64,000 bases of DNA from Bacillus sp. S3 (GCF_005154805.1 NZ_CP039727.1:218501-282500); one strand, 5' to 3'. Positions 51,295 through 60,816 are shown, counted from the stretch's first letter. A program made the numbers and translations. The notes: generated by a model from the letters alone, not told the origin.

Positions 51295-52493
51295 TTTTTA
51301 ATCTCACTTTCCTTAAATAATAATGATGGACCATCCATTCCTATTTGTTTAATCTTAATTGTTGCCCTTACGGAAATATCCGCTTGTGAAAATGTCTGAT
51401 CCCAATTTGTTCGTAACTTTTTCCAGCGAATGGGATGCTTTCGATGAATGACCTCGCCGAAACCAAAAATATCTAAACCATACTTTTCTTGTACCTTTGT
51501 TATCGTTTGCTGAACCTGCTTTTGTGCCTCTTTTTCGAATTTCTTTTCCAGGAGCTTTAAATTATCGGTATACTCAACATCTAATTCTGAGTTACTTTCT
51601 GTCAAAGCTCCTTCACCTGTCAAACTGACAGTAAACTTTAGCTGATTATTTTTACCAAATTTCGGTTCGATTTTGCTCTTTATTTTCGTTAAAGTGATGC
51701 TGGCATTCCCCTCTTGTTTCGGAATGCTAATATTCATTTTTTGAAGAATCCCCATTACCCAGAGCATATCTTTGTTTTCAGCAGCATTTAGAAACCCGAG
51801 CATTTTAATATTATGATCAAATACGCTTACACCTGTGATACGAAATAACTTGGGGTTTGGCGAATCCTCTTTCCCGGTCTTCACCCCCTCAAGTGAGCTG
51901 CTTATTTCGATGGCAGGAATCGTTGTACGAATTCCCTCGCGGTTTGCCGCAATCAGCATTTTTAAATAAGAAGTATCCCCTCTTCCGCCACTTTGCCGGT
52001 GCTCCTTTAATGCCGAAGCAGCGGGCGATTTCTCTAATGGATTAGCCACCGTAAGGAATTCTTTTGCTGTAGACCCCTTTACCACAAATACATCCGCCCG
52101 AAGACTGACATCAGAGGCTCGGCTATTCATATCAAGCTCATTTTTAAGTCCGCGTTTGGCAAACTCCTCGCTAAAAAGGACCACGCGGCGCTGGCCAAAA
52201 AATGCCTCTCTTGGGAGTTTTGTCTGCATGTTTTGCATGGCATCGCCAAGATTTTTTCCTTTTGCAGAAATGGTGAAAAATCCCTGTTGCGCTGCTCCGC
52301 CTCCGCCGCCTTGGGTTTGGACGTTCGCGGGAATGACAATTTGTCCGCTGACTTCAACCCCGCCGTTTTCAGCCGTATCCCAGCCGGTTGCCAGCCAAAT
52401 GGCCCGGTCGTTTAATTCCATGCGATCCCAGCAGCCGGATAAAAAAAGTAATGGGAGGCATAATCCAAAACAGAGAACGGTATTTTTCTTCAT
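51291..52493 (-). CDS. gerKC: Spore germination receptor lipoprotein C (Ger(x)C)
   Basis: A 400-residue lipoprotein. Signal peptide with lipobox LFLSGCWDR (Cys at about residue 22), then ELNDRAIWLATGWD, RRVVLFSEEFAKRG and the C-terminal Ger(x)C domain with TKVQEKYGLDIFGFGEVIHRK (shown in part). It is 20-30 residues longer than many, with a Gly-rich insert (QGGGGGAAQQG near 60). Start overlaps the stop of the A gene by four bases. Confidence 0.92.
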   Translation of the reverse strand: MKKNTVLCFGLCLPLLFLSGCWDRMELNDRAIWLATGWDTAENGGVEVSGQIVIPANVQTQGGGGGAAQQGFFTISAKGKNLGDAMQNMQTKLPREAFFGQRRVVLFSEEFAKRGLKNELDMNSRASDVSLRADVFVVKGSTAKEFLTVANPLEKSPAASALKEHRQSGGRGDTSYLKMLIAANREGIRTTIPAIEISSSLEGVKTGKEDSPNPKLFRITGVSVFDHNIKMLGFLNAAENKDMLWVMGILQKMNISIPKQEGNASITLTKIKSKIEPKFGKNNQLKFTVSLTGEGALTESNSELDVEYTDNLKLLEKKFEKEAQKQVQQTITKVQEKYGLDIFGFGEVIHRKHPIRWKKLRTNWDQTFSQADISVRATIKIKQIGMDGPSLLFKESEIKK

Positions 52494-54070
52494 TGCTGCC
52501 GTCCTCCTTTTTGGGGACCTGGTTTTTGCTCTGAAGGAATCCGCTGTTTATTTCTTCCAAACGTAAAGATGGGGCCATATATGTTTGCCCATCTTGGCGC
52601 CCGAAATAAAACATCCTTTAAATCTCCCGGAATTTGCGGTGCCAAAGGTGTAAAATACGGAACCCCGAAGGAGCGGAGGTTGACTAGATGGATGGTCAAG
52701 GCGATAAAGCCGATGACAATACCATATAAGCCAAACATTCCTGCTAAAAGCAGCATCGGAAATCTGACAAGCCTCAGTGCCGTGCCAAGGTTATAACGGG
52801 GAATGGAAAAGGACGCAATCCCGGTTGTCGCCACCACAATGACCATCGGTGCTGAGACAATTCCGGCTTGTACAGCTGCCTGGCCGATGACAAGCGCCCC
52901 GACAATACTGACAGCTGAGCCTACCGCCTTTGGAAGGCGAATCCCAGCCTCCCGCAGCCCTTCAAACACAAATTCCATAATCAATGCCTCAATGATGGCT
53001 GGGAATGGAACTCCTTCACGTGCTGCTGCAACACTTATTAGAAGTGTAGTTGGAATCAACTTGGGGTGATAGGTCGTCAAGGCAACGTATATAGATGGTA
53101 AATACATCGTCGTATTAAATAAGATATAACGAATAAAGCGAATAAAGGAAGTATAGAGAAACCGTTCATAGTAATCCTCTACAGCCTGCAGACCGTTCCA
53201 AAAGGTCATAGGTACAATCAGGGCGAACGATGTATTATCTACCAAAATGGCCACTCTTCCTTCTAGAAGATTAGCAATCACAATATCAGGTCTTTCGGTA
53301 TTTTGAATCTGGGGAAATGGTGTAAAAGGATTATCTTCTATAAACTCCTCGATATACTCCGATTCAAGAATCCCATCGATTTCAATCCGTCCGAGCCTGC
53401 TCCGGACTTCTTCCAAAAGGTTATCAGGAGCAAGTCCCTCAATGTAGGCAATCTCTACGCTTGTTTTTGACAATTCCCCAATCGTTAATGATTCGAGTTT
53501 GAGTCGGGAACTACGAATTCTTCTCCTTAGCAGCGAAGTATTTGTCCGGATGGATTCTGTGAATCCGTCCCTTGGCCCGCGAATCGTAATCTCAGATGCC
53601 GGTTCTTCCACACTGCGCTGGGCCATTCCTTTAAAATCGGCAATTACTCCCTTTGTTTCCCCCTCGATTATAATCCCAACATTGCCCATTAAAATCCCAT
53701 CAATAAATTCATCAAAGTTTGCGACCGTCCTATTGGGGGTAACAGCAAATAATTGCTGCTCAATCAATTGCTTAAGTGAATGAACTTCGCTTAAGCCATC
53801 GGGAAATCCATCAAACAACAGGGGCTGCAATAATACTTGCTCTAACGTCTTTGAGTCCGTTAACCCGTCTAAGAAAATTAAAAGTATTTGCGGTTTCCCT
53901 TTTAAAAAGATAGGGTGAATGACAAGGTCAGCGCAGTTATGAAAAATATCCTTTACCATTTGTTCGTTTGCTGAGAGTTCTGAATGTAAAGGGTGATTTT
54001 TTAAATTAGAAGTATATGGGGTGATTTTATTATTAATAGCTTTTTTTCGCTTACGGAACCGAAACATCAT
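52490..54070 (-). CDS. gerKA: Spore germination receptor subunit A (GerA family)
   Basis: A 526-residue GerA-family membrane protein. Soluble N-terminal domain of about 290 residues with DGLTDSKTLEQVLLQPL, RGPRDGFTESIRTNTSLLRRR and EGRVAILVDNT, then four to five helices including PFPAIIEALIMEFVFEGLREAG and IVGALVIGQAAVQAGIVSAP (each shown in part). First gene of the operon; a normal forespore sigma-G promoter is expected upstream, but I could not place one. Confidence 0.93.
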   Translation of the reverse strand: MMFRFRKRKKAINNKITPYTSNLKNHPLHSELSANEQMVKDIFHNCADLVIHPIFLKGKPQILLIFLDGLTDSKTLEQVLLQPLLFDGFPDGLSEVHSLKQLIEQQLFAVTPNRTVANFDEFIDGILMGNVGIIIEGETKGVIADFKGMAQRSVEEPASEITIRGPRDGFTESIRTNTSLLRRRIRSSRLKLESLTIGELSKTSVEIAYIEGLAPDNLLEEVRSRLGRIEIDGILESEYIEEFIEDNPFTPFPQIQNTERPDIVIANLLEGRVAILVDNTSFALIVPMTFWNGLQAVEDYYERFLYTSFIRFIRYILFNTTMYLPSIYVALTTYHPKLIPTTLLISVAAAREGVPFPAIIEALIMEFVFEGLREAGIRLPKAVGSAVSIVGALVIGQAAVQAGIVSAPMVIVVATTGIASFSIPRYNLGTALRLVRFPMLLLAGMFGLYGIVIGFIALTIHLVNLRSFGVPYFTPLAPQIPGDLKDVLFRAPRWANIYGPIFTFGRNKQRIPSEQKPGPQKGGRQQ

Positions 54071-54264
54071 AAAGCCCCCTTACATAACCTGTGTATATTT
54101 TTCCATTTAGAAGGGGTTGTATGCATTAGTTTTTGTCTGCGGGAAAAACTATTTATTCCAACAAGATTCCAAATAAAATTGAAACTGCAAAAATGCTATG
54201 ATATAGTAAAATTAACTTAGAAGTGACTATAAAACTAAATTGGTCAAATAGGATGGTGATGCAT

Positions 54265-54840
54265 ATGGCACCCGACAGAAGAAAGATGATTGTGGAAGCA
54301 GCGACAAAATCCTTTTCCTTATTTGGCTTTAAGGCGACAACAATGGATCAGGTTGCGAAGCTTGCCAATGTAGGAAAAGGAACGATTTATACTTTTTTTA
54401 AAAATAAAGAAGAGTTATTTGAAGAGATTATTTCTACACTGGTAAAGGAAATGATTGCTGAGGCAGATGCTGTCATCCAGCCGGAATTACCATTTACGGA
54501 AAATGTCCATCGAGCCTTATACCGTTTATTAGAATTTCGTTCCCAGCACCAGCTCATGATTAAGCTTGTCCAGGAAGAAACAGAAATGGGGACATTAGCG
54601 GTTACCGAAATGCTGCAGCATGTCGAAAATGAGATTATTGCTTTTTTAAAGAAAAAAATCGAGACAGCCATTGTGAAAGGGGCCATTCCACCCGTTAATA
54701 CTGAAATCACCAGCTTTCTTTTGTTAAAAATGTATATTGCCCTTGTTTCTGACTGGGAAAGAAATCACGAACCGTTAAGTTCAGGGCAAATTGCTGAAAT
54801 CATGAAGGGCTTTCTTTTAAAAGGGCTTCAAGAAGAATAA
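54265..54840 (+). CDS. TetR-family regulator
   Basis: A 191-residue TetR-family protein. Helix-turn-helix FSLFGFKATTMDQVAKLANV then GKGTIYTFFKNKEELF, the typical TetR layout. The ATG at 54265 has GGTGAT ahead; earlier in-frame ATGs at 54253 and 54259 are alternatives. It diverges from the gerA-type operon and no exporter gene lies beside it, so its target is unclear; it may act on its own promoter. Confidence 0.88.
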   Translation: MAPDRRKMIVEAATKSFSLFGFKATTMDQVAKLANVGKGTIYTFFKNKEELFEEIISTLVKEMIAEADAVIQPELPFTENVHRALYRLLEFRSQHQLMIKLVQEETEMGTLAVTEMLQHVENEIIAFLKKKIETAIVKGAIPPVNTEITSFLLLKMYIALVSDWERNHEPLSSGQIAEIMKGFLLKGLQEE

Positions 54841-54878
54841 AACGACTTGTACTTTATAAAGGCGCAGGTCGTTTTTAC
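54841..54878 (+). terminator. Terminator after the TetR gene
   Basis: AACGACTTG and CAGGTCGTT arms, then TTTT. Confidence 0.7.
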
Positions 54879-54880
54879 TT

Positions 54881-55160
54881 TGTGGAGAATTGAATGCAAA
54901 ACCGGCGTTGAAAAAGGGAGAAATGAATCCAATAAGGGGTATTGGATGCATAACCCCGATTCAAAAAGGGAGAAATGAATCCAATAGGGGGTATTGGATG
55001 CATAACCCTGATTCAAAAAGCGAGAAATGAATCCAATAGGGGGTATTGGATGCATAACCCCGATTCAAAAAGCGAGAAATGAATCCAATAGGGGGTATTG
55101 GATGCATAACCCCGATTCAAAAAGCGAGAAATGAATCCAATAGGGGAATTAGCTGCAAAA
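54881..55160. repeat. 52-bp repeat array, five units
   Basis: GAATCCAAT at 54925, 54977, 55029, 55081 and 55133, all 52 bp apart, with a partial unit from about 54881 and a decayed end after 55141. Core arms ATCCAATA and TATTGGAT; linker CATAACCCCGATTC to GAGAAATG. It lies between the 3' ends of the TetR and SASP genes. Confidence 0.92.
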
Positions 55161-55209
55161 GCTAAAACCACAAAGCCCACAAAGGGATCTACAAAATAGA
55201 TCCCACTCG

Positions 55210-55464
55210 TTACTGTCGTTTGCTCAAGTTTTCCTGTGCCATTTTCACGAGTTCGCGGACCATGCTGCCGCCAAGCCGGCCGCCAACTTTGCCAGCCTGT
55301 TCGGATGTGAGCTGGCCATTATAGCCCTTTTTCAAAGGAACACCGACCTCTTCGGCTGCTTCAAATTTCGCATCCTCCGGGCGGGCAGAATGAACTACCT
55401 TTGCTTTTAACGCATCCAAGCCTTGACGTGCTTCCGGGACAAGTATTTTATTTCTTCTAGCCAT
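55210..55464 (-). CDS. Alpha/beta-type small acid-soluble spore protein
   Basis: An 84-residue DNA-binding protein that coats and protects spore DNA. The conserved second half reads EEVGVPLKKGYNGQLTSEQA then GKVGGRLGGSMVRELVKMAQ, and the likely GPR protease site lies at KFEAAEE. Longer at the N-terminus than SspA/SspB. GGAGGG precedes the ATG. Sigma-G control is expected. Confidence 0.93.
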   Translation of the reverse strand: MARRNKILVPEARQGLDALKAKVVHSARPEDAKFEAAEEVGVPLKKGYNGQLTSEQAGKVGGRLGGSMVRELVKMAQENLSKRQ

Positions 55465-55572
55465 AAAAATCCCTCCTTTAACAGTAGGATTTCCTTAATA
55501 AAAAAAAATCAACATGACTGGATAAATCCTAATGTTTCCAGTATAATAACGGATAATCAAACCCTAAAAAAT

Positions 55573-55800
55573 CAATGAAAAAGAGAGTAGTTATCTAGGA
55601 AGTGAAAGCGAGCCAGGGGCGGTGTGAGCCTGGTACGGAACAGATAATGAAGCGCACTTTTGAGATGCTCACCCGAATGAAGTAGGGTGCGACGGAGAAT
55701 TCTTCGTTACAAAGCAAAGCCGGTTCAGATTTGAACAATTAGAGTGGTACCGCGGGATATTCAAACTCTCGTCTCTTTTTATAAGAGGCGGGGGTTTTTT
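55573..55800 (+). ncRNA. T-box leader, arginine specifier (CGG)
   Basis: Stem I elements GCGAGCC, GGTGTGAGCC and TGCGACGG, then the T-box core GAGTGGTACCGCGG (55742-55755), then a terminator (CTCGTCTCTTTT and AGAGGCGGGGG, TTTTTT). By alignment with the Met T-box the specifier is CGG at 55636-55638, followed by AAC, which is Arg. It controls the synthetase gene that follows. Confidence 0.9.
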
Positions 55801-55830
55801 GTTTTTTTAATAAAAGGAGGTCTTTTGAAT

Positions 55831-57525
55831 ATGAATTTTAAGAAGGAGCTGGCAGCCATTCTATTTGAGCTGCTTGACCAGGAAATCACAGCAGCGGATC
55901 TGGAAATGATGATCGAAAAGCCAAAAAACACCGAACATGGTGATTTAGCCTTTCCGTGTTTCACATTAGCGAAGCTGAAAAGAAAATCACCTCATTTGAT
56001 CGCCCAGGAACTCAGTGAAAAGATTCAATCGCCAACATTTGAGAAGGTTGAAGTTGTTGGGGCGTACTTAAATATCTTTTTAAATAAAAAGCTTGTTTCG
56101 GAACAGCTGATCGACAGCATCATTAAGCAAAAGGGATATTTCGGGGACCACAAATTTGGCAATGGCGGTCACGTCACGATTGACATGTCGTCACCGAATA
56201 TCGCTAAGCCATTTTCGATGGGTCATTTGCGCTCTACTGTAATCGGAAACTCTATTGCCCTAATTACAGAAAAATGCGGTTATAAGCCCATAAAAATTAA
56301 CCATTTAGGCGACTGGGGCACCCAATTTGGGAAGCTTATTACCGCTTATAATCTATGGGGCAGTGAAGAAAAGGTAAAACAAAATCCCATTAAGGAGTTA
56401 CTGGCACTCTATATTAAGTTTCATGAAATAGCAGAAACAGATCCATCGCTTGAAGATCAAGGACGCAGCTGGTTTAAACGTCTCGAGGATGGTGACACGG
56501 AGGCTTTAAGCTTGTGGCAATGGTTTCGCGATGAATCGCTCAAAGAATTTTCAAGAATATATGAGCTAATGAATGTCGAATTTGACTCCTATGCAGGCGA
56601 AGCCTTCTATAATGATAAAATGGATCGAATCGTCAAGCTGCTGGAGGAGAAACAGCTGCTAGTAGAATCCGATCAGGCCATGGTAGTCGAGCTAGCCGAA
56701 GAAGGCCTGCCCCCATGCCTGATTAAGAAATCAGATGGTGCAACGCTTTACGCCACACGTGATTTAGCTGCCGCTCTCTATAGAAAGGAAAACTATGACT
56801 TTGGCCAATCTGTATATGTAGTTGGCCACGAACAAAGCCTCCATTTTAAACAGTTAATTGCCGTTTTGGGAAAAATAGGTTACGAATGGGCAGAGAAAAT
56901 GGAACACGTTCCATTCGGCATGATGTTAAAAGACGGCAAAAAGATGTCGACCCGTAAAGGAAAAGTTGTTCTTTTAGAAGAGGTATTAAGCGAGTCCATT
57001 GCAATGGCGCGTCATAACATCGAGGAGAAAAACCCCAATTTAGTAAACAAAGATGCCGTAGCGGAACAGGTGGGCGTGGGGGCGGTTATTTTCCACGACT
57101 TAAAGAACAACCGGATGAATGACATTGAATTTTCCTTAGAGGAAATGCTGCGCTTTGAAGGCGAGACAGGGCCATATGTCCAATATACGTTTGCACGGGC
57201 ATGTTCTATTTTACGAAAAGCAAATTGGCAGGCCAAGTCACAGCCTGAAGCATGCACGAATTCTTGGAATAAAGAATGGAAGGTGGCAAGCCTATTAATG
57301 GAATTTGCACCAGCTATTAAAAGAGCTTGCGAGAATTACGATCCATCTCAGGTGGCCAAGTATATTGTCGACCTTGCCCAAGCCTTCAATAAGTATTATG
57401 CCGAAGTAAAGATTCTAGAAGAAAGCGCCGAAAAACATGCACGCTTGTCCCTTGTTTACAGTGTCACCGTCGTTCTAAAAGAAGGCTTGCGATTATTAGG
57501 AATAGAAGCACCTGAAGAAATGTAG
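55831..57525 (+). CDS. argS: Arginyl-tRNA synthetase, non-B. subtilis type
   Basis: A 564-residue class I synthetase for tRNA-Arg. The HIGH region reads IAKPFSMGHLRSTVIGNS and is followed by NHLGDWGTQFGKLI, the form known from lactic acid bacteria and eukaryotic mitochondria, not the B. subtilis form (NPTGDLHLGHARG). KMSKS region is GKKMSTRKGKVV. The C-terminal DALR-type anticodon domain ends EGLRLLGIEAPEEM. TAAAAGGAGG precedes the ATG at 55831. Its T-box suggests an arginine-starvation-induced copy; a second argS may exist elsewhere. Confidence 0.95.
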   Translation: MNFKKELAAILFELLDQEITAADLEMMIEKPKNTEHGDLAFPCFTLAKLKRKSPHLIAQELSEKIQSPTFEKVEVVGAYLNIFLNKKLVSEQLIDSIIKQKGYFGDHKFGNGGHVTIDMSSPNIAKPFSMGHLRSTVIGNSIALITEKCGYKPIKINHLGDWGTQFGKLITAYNLWGSEEKVKQNPIKELLALYIKFHEIAETDPSLEDQGRSWFKRLEDGDTEALSLWQWFRDESLKEFSRIYELMNVEFDSYAGEAFYNDKMDRIVKLLEEKQLLVESDQAMVVELAEEGLPPCLIKKSDGATLYATRDLAAALYRKENYDFGQSVYVVGHEQSLHFKQLIAVLGKIGYEWAEKMEHVPFGMMLKDGKKMSTRKGKVVLLEEVLSESIAMARHNIEEKNPNLVNKDAVAEQVGVGAVIFHDLKNNRMNDIEFSLEEMLRFEGETGPYVQYTFARACSILRKANWQAKSQPEACTNSWNKEWKVASLLMEFAPAIKRACENYDPSQVAKYIVDLAQAFNKYYAEVKILEESAEKHARLSLVYSVTVVLKEGLRLLGIEAPEEM

Positions 57526-57597
57526 GGCATTTCGTTTCATAATTGGTGAATAATGGTATAGAATGAAGCTATGTAACCAGTAGGGAGGCTAATGAAA

Positions 57598-58065
57598 ATG
57601 AGTGCATTACTATTTAAGAGCTTTGAGCTAACAAGGAGCTATTTTATTAAAAATGTAGAGGCGTTAGATGAGGCGATTGTAGATACACAGCCGCATGGGT
57701 TTAACAATACAATCCACTGGCATATTGGTCATGTGTTAACAGTTGCGGAGCAATTTATGTTTGGCTTCCCAAAAAAATCAACGAACCTGCCAGCGAATTA
57801 TATGGATTTATTTGCCACAGGTACTAAACCAGCTGACTGGCAGGGCGACGTTCCATCAGTGCAGGAATTGACTGCACAGTTAAAGGAGCAAATCAAAAGA
57901 ATCAAGGAAATTCCAGGAGAAAGCTTTAACGAAAAGCTACAGACTCCGTTCCTTGGTCAAGAAACCTTTGGTGAGCTTGCGAACTTTGCGGTTTTCCACG
58001 AGTCACTTCATTTAGGTCAAATGCAGGCAATGAAACGTGCCATTGAAGCAGCAAATGTAAAGTAA
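57598..58065 (+). CDS. DinB-family protein
   Basis: A 155-residue four-helix DinB-like protein. The three metal-binding His of the family are visible: in HWHIGHV near residue 43-46 and in FHESLHLGQ near 136-140. Members include thiol-transferases, but most are uncharacterised. ATG at 57598 has GGGAGG nine bases ahead; ATG at 57592 is too close to it. Confidence 0.88.
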   Translation: MSALLFKSFELTRSYFIKNVEALDEAIVDTQPHGFNNTIHWHIGHVLTVAEQFMFGFPKKSTNLPANYMDLFATGTKPADWQGDVPSVQELTAQLKEQIKRIKEIPGESFNEKLQTPFLGQETFGELANFAVFHESLHLGQMQAMKRAIEAANVK

Positions 58066-58085
58066 CCAATGTTTGTACGTGAAAT

Positions 58086-58117
58086 TTCGTTTCTACCAAT
58101 CGTAGAAACGTTTTTTC
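58086..58117 (+). terminator. Terminator after the DinB-family gene
   Basis: CGTTTCTAC and GTAGAAACG arms with loop CAATC, then TTTTTT. Confidence 0.85.
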
Positions 58118-58150
58118 ATTTTCATTATTTGAAAGGGGTTTTTACCTTTT

Positions 58151-59329
58151 ATGGAAAAACAGCTGACGAAGGAAAGAATTTGGACAAAAGATTTTGTCCT
58201 GATCTGTTTGGCAAATTTCTTTATCTTTCTTGGATTTCAAATGACGCTTCCAACCATTCCACTATTTGTCGAAGATTTGGGCGGGAATGATCAATTAATC
58301 GGATTTGTTGTAGGGATTTTTACCTTCTCAGCCTTATTGCTGCGCCCATATGCAGGAAGTTCACTTGAAACAAAGGGCAGGGGATTTGTTTATCTCATTG
58401 GACTAGCCATTTTTGTCCTATCAGTCGGATCCTTTGGTTTTTTAACAAGCATTGTCTTCCTTTTTGCGATGCGCGTTGTTCAAGGTGCCGGCTGGGGATT
58501 TTCCACGACTGCCTCCGGAACGATTGCGACGGATTTAATTCCGGCGTCTAGGAGAGGAGAGGGAATGGGGTATTATGGACTGTCAGGCAATTTAGCACTG
58601 GCATTCGGTCCTTCCCTGGGGCTGATTTTAACCGGCATCATTTCGTTTAAACAATTTTTCTTAATTTGTGCCGGATTAGGAATGGTAGCACTTTTATTGT
58701 CATCAAGAATTACCTACAAAAAGGTCGAACCACGGCAGAAGAAGAAAAAGGAAAAGCTGGATCTGTATGAGAAAAATGCCTTGAAGCCATCGATGCTGAT
58801 GTTCTTTATCACCTTTACATTTGGAGGGATCGCTGCCTTTCTCCCGTTATATACTGCTGAAAGGCATATTGCCGGCATCCAATTGTACTTTCTCTTATAT
58901 GCACTTGCACTGATGGCCACAAGGGCTTTTGCTGGACAGCTATATGACCGAAAAGGACACCGGGCCGTCTTTATTCCAGGGACATTGTTGATTTTGATCG
59001 CGATGATGCTGCTATCTTGGCTTCCAAACAGCAGTGTTCTTTTTGTAGCTGCAGTTTTATACGGTCTAGGTTTTGGTACGGTACAGCCTGCCCTGCAGGC
59101 ATGGTCGATCGAGAGAGTCCCAATAAATCGGAGAGGAATGGCGAATGCGACCTTTTTTTCTTTTTTCGATTTGGGGATTGGTTTAGGGGCGATGATGTTT
59201 GGTCAGATCAGCCATCTGTTCGGATATAGCAGCATTTATAAAACGTCCGCTGTGTCCATTTTCATTGCGATGCTGCTTTATTTCTACTATTTATATAAAG
59301 ATCGGGTAAGTGTGGTGCAGCAAAGGTAG
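58151..59329 (+). CDS. MFS transporter
   Basis: A 392-residue major facilitator with 12 helices. Typical A-like motif at RPYAGSSLETKGRGFVYLIG near residue 75 and its repeat FAGQLYDRKGHRAVFIPG near 260; RVVQGAGWGFSTTASGT in helix 4. Drug-exporter-like, but the substrate is not known. AAAGGGG lies before the ATG. A GC hairpin (GGCGTGGAGA, TCTCCATGCC) lies 30 bases after the stop. Confidence 0.9.
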   Translation: MEKQLTKERIWTKDFVLICLANFFIFLGFQMTLPTIPLFVEDLGGNDQLIGFVVGIFTFSALLLRPYAGSSLETKGRGFVYLIGLAIFVLSVGSFGFLTSIVFLFAMRVVQGAGWGFSTTASGTIATDLIPASRRGEGMGYYGLSGNLALAFGPSLGLILTGIISFKQFFLICAGLGMVALLLSSRITYKKVEPRQKKKKEKLDLYEKNALKPSMLMFFITFTFGGIAAFLPLYTAERHIAGIQLYFLLYALALMATRAFAGQLYDRKGHRAVFIPGTLLILIAMMLLSWLPNSSVLFVAAVLYGLGFGTVQPALQAWSIERVPINRRGMANATFFSFFDLGIGLGAMMFGQISHLFGYSSIYKTSAVSIFIAMLLYFYYLYKDRVSVVQQR

Positions 59330-59525
59330 ATGTTCAGATTGAATTGAATACTTGACTGGCGTGGAGAAGGGTCTCCATGCCTATTTGCTGTGAGGAAAAA
59401 AGGTGGATGATTTAATCTCAATAAGGGAAAAATAAAAGTTAGATGATAGCGAATATCCTGAATTTTACTACTTCCTTACATATGGTTGACATGAATAAGA
59501 TGCAATTCTATAATCAAATTTATGT

Positions 59526-59540
59526 TTGAAAACGCTGTCG
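59526..59540 (+). promoter_or_regulatory. Possible cre site upstream of the nucleoside transporter
   Basis: TTGAAAACGCTGTCG resembles the CcpA cre consensus (TGNAARCGNWWNCA) with a mismatch at the end. Carbon repression of nucleoside uptake is common in Bacillus. The rest of the 264-bp gap shows nothing else I can assign. Confidence 0.4.
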
Positions 59541-59593
59541 ATTTTTGTCGAATAATTTACATCTTGGAGATAACATCATCAGAATAGGAGAGA

Positions 59594-60781
59594 ATGTTTT
59601 TGAAATTTATATTGTTTTTGGCAGCATTAGTCGTTATTTTTTTGCTTGCCTTTATCGTAAGTAATAATAAAAAAGGGATTAAATTGAAACCGATTGCTAT
59701 TATGCTCGTTTTACAGCTGATATTTTCTTTCATCCTGCTTAATACCGAAGTAGGGCTTGTGATAATCAGAGGAATAGCAGGGTTATTTGAACATCTTCTA
59801 GCCTATGCTGCTGATGGTGTTAATTTTGTATTCGGCGGAATTGCGAATAAAGGGGCAGGGCCTTTCTTCTTGAATGTTCTCTTGCCGATTGTCTTTATTT
59901 CCGTATTAATTGGAATCGCTCAGTATATAAAAGTCCTTCCGATTATCGTCCGTTTCCTTGGCCTCGTGTTAAGTAAGATTAATGGTCTTGGGAAATTAGA
60001 GTCGTATAATGCGGTGGCATCTGCTATTTTTGGCCAATCGGAAGTGTTTATTTCGGTAAAAAAACAGCTTCCATACCTTCCTGAACATCGCTTGTATACA
60101 TTATGTACCTCGGCCATGTCAACAGTATCGGCATCGATTTTAGGGGCATACATGACAATGATTGAGCCAAAATATGTTATTACTGCCCTTGTATTAAACT
60201 TATTTGGCGGATTTATTATTGCAAATATCATTAATCCTTATGAAGTAACAGAAAAAGAGGATATTATTGAAATTGAAGGGGCAGAAAAACAAACCTTTTT
60301 TGAAATGCTTGGGGAATATATCATGGATGGCTTTAAGGTGGCAATCATTGTTGGGGCCATGCTGATCGGCTTTGTTGCCTTAATTAGTATGATAAATCAC
60401 GTTTTTGCCGTCATCTTCGGGATTAGCTTCCAAATGGCGCTTGGATATGTATTTGCACCATTTGCCTTTATCGTTGGGGTACCTGCTTCCGAAATTGTTG
60501 ATGCAGGAACCATCATGGCGACAAAATTAGTATCAAATGAGTTTGTTGCGATGATGGATTTAGGAAAAATCACAGATTCGCTATCAAGCAGAACCGTTGG
60601 CATCATTTCAGTCTTCCTTGTTTCCTTTGCTAACTTTTCATCGATTGGAATTATCAGCGGTGCCGTAAAAGGCTTGGATGAAAAGAAAGGAAATGTGGTG
60701 GCGAGGTTTGGACTTAAATTGTTATTTGGGGCAACACTTGTAAGCTTATTAACAGCCGCAATTACTGGAGTCATGTTATAA
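59594..60781 (+). CDS. nupC: NupC-family concentrative nucleoside transporter
   Basis: A 395-residue ion-coupled nucleoside importer. Family segments: GGIANKGAGPFFLNVLLPIV near residue 79, NGLGKLESYNAVASAIFGQSEVF near 136 (shown in part), CTSAMSTVSASILGAYM near 175, and ANFSSIGIISGAVKGLDEKK near 347. About nine helices. GGAGAGAATG overlaps the ATG. Confidence 0.93.
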   Translation: MFLKFILFLAALVVIFLLAFIVSNNKKGIKLKPIAIMLVLQLIFSFILLNTEVGLVIIRGIAGLFEHLLAYAADGVNFVFGGIANKGAGPFFLNVLLPIVFISVLIGIAQYIKVLPIIVRFLGLVLSKINGLGKLESYNAVASAIFGQSEVFISVKKQLPYLPEHRLYTLCTSAMSTVSASILGAYMTMIEPKYVITALVLNLFGGFIIANIINPYEVTEKEDIIEIEGAEKQTFFEMLGEYIMDGFKVAIIVGAMLIGFVALISMINHVFAVIFGISFQMALGYVFAPFAFIVGVPASEIVDAGTIMATKLVSNEFVAMMDLGKITDSLSSRTVGIISVFLVSFANFSSIGIISGAVKGLDEKKGNVVARFGLKLLFGATLVSLLTAAITGVML

Positions 60782-60783
60782 AT

Positions 60784-60816
60784 AAAAACCACCGAATTTC
60801 GTTATTCGGTGGTTTT
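60784..60816. terminator. Bidirectional terminator
   Basis: AAAACCACCGAAT and ATTCGGTGGTTTT arms; overlaps the 3' end of the DedA gene. Confidence 0.85.

Noticed and set aside
54828..55055. Minus-strand open frame over the 55-kb array.
   Set aside because: Translation of the repeats, not a gene.
24051..55160. The regular 23-bp core and 29-bp linker pattern looks like CRISPR repeats and spacers.
   Set aside because: The linkers are near-identical within each array, so they are not spacers, and no cas gene is present.
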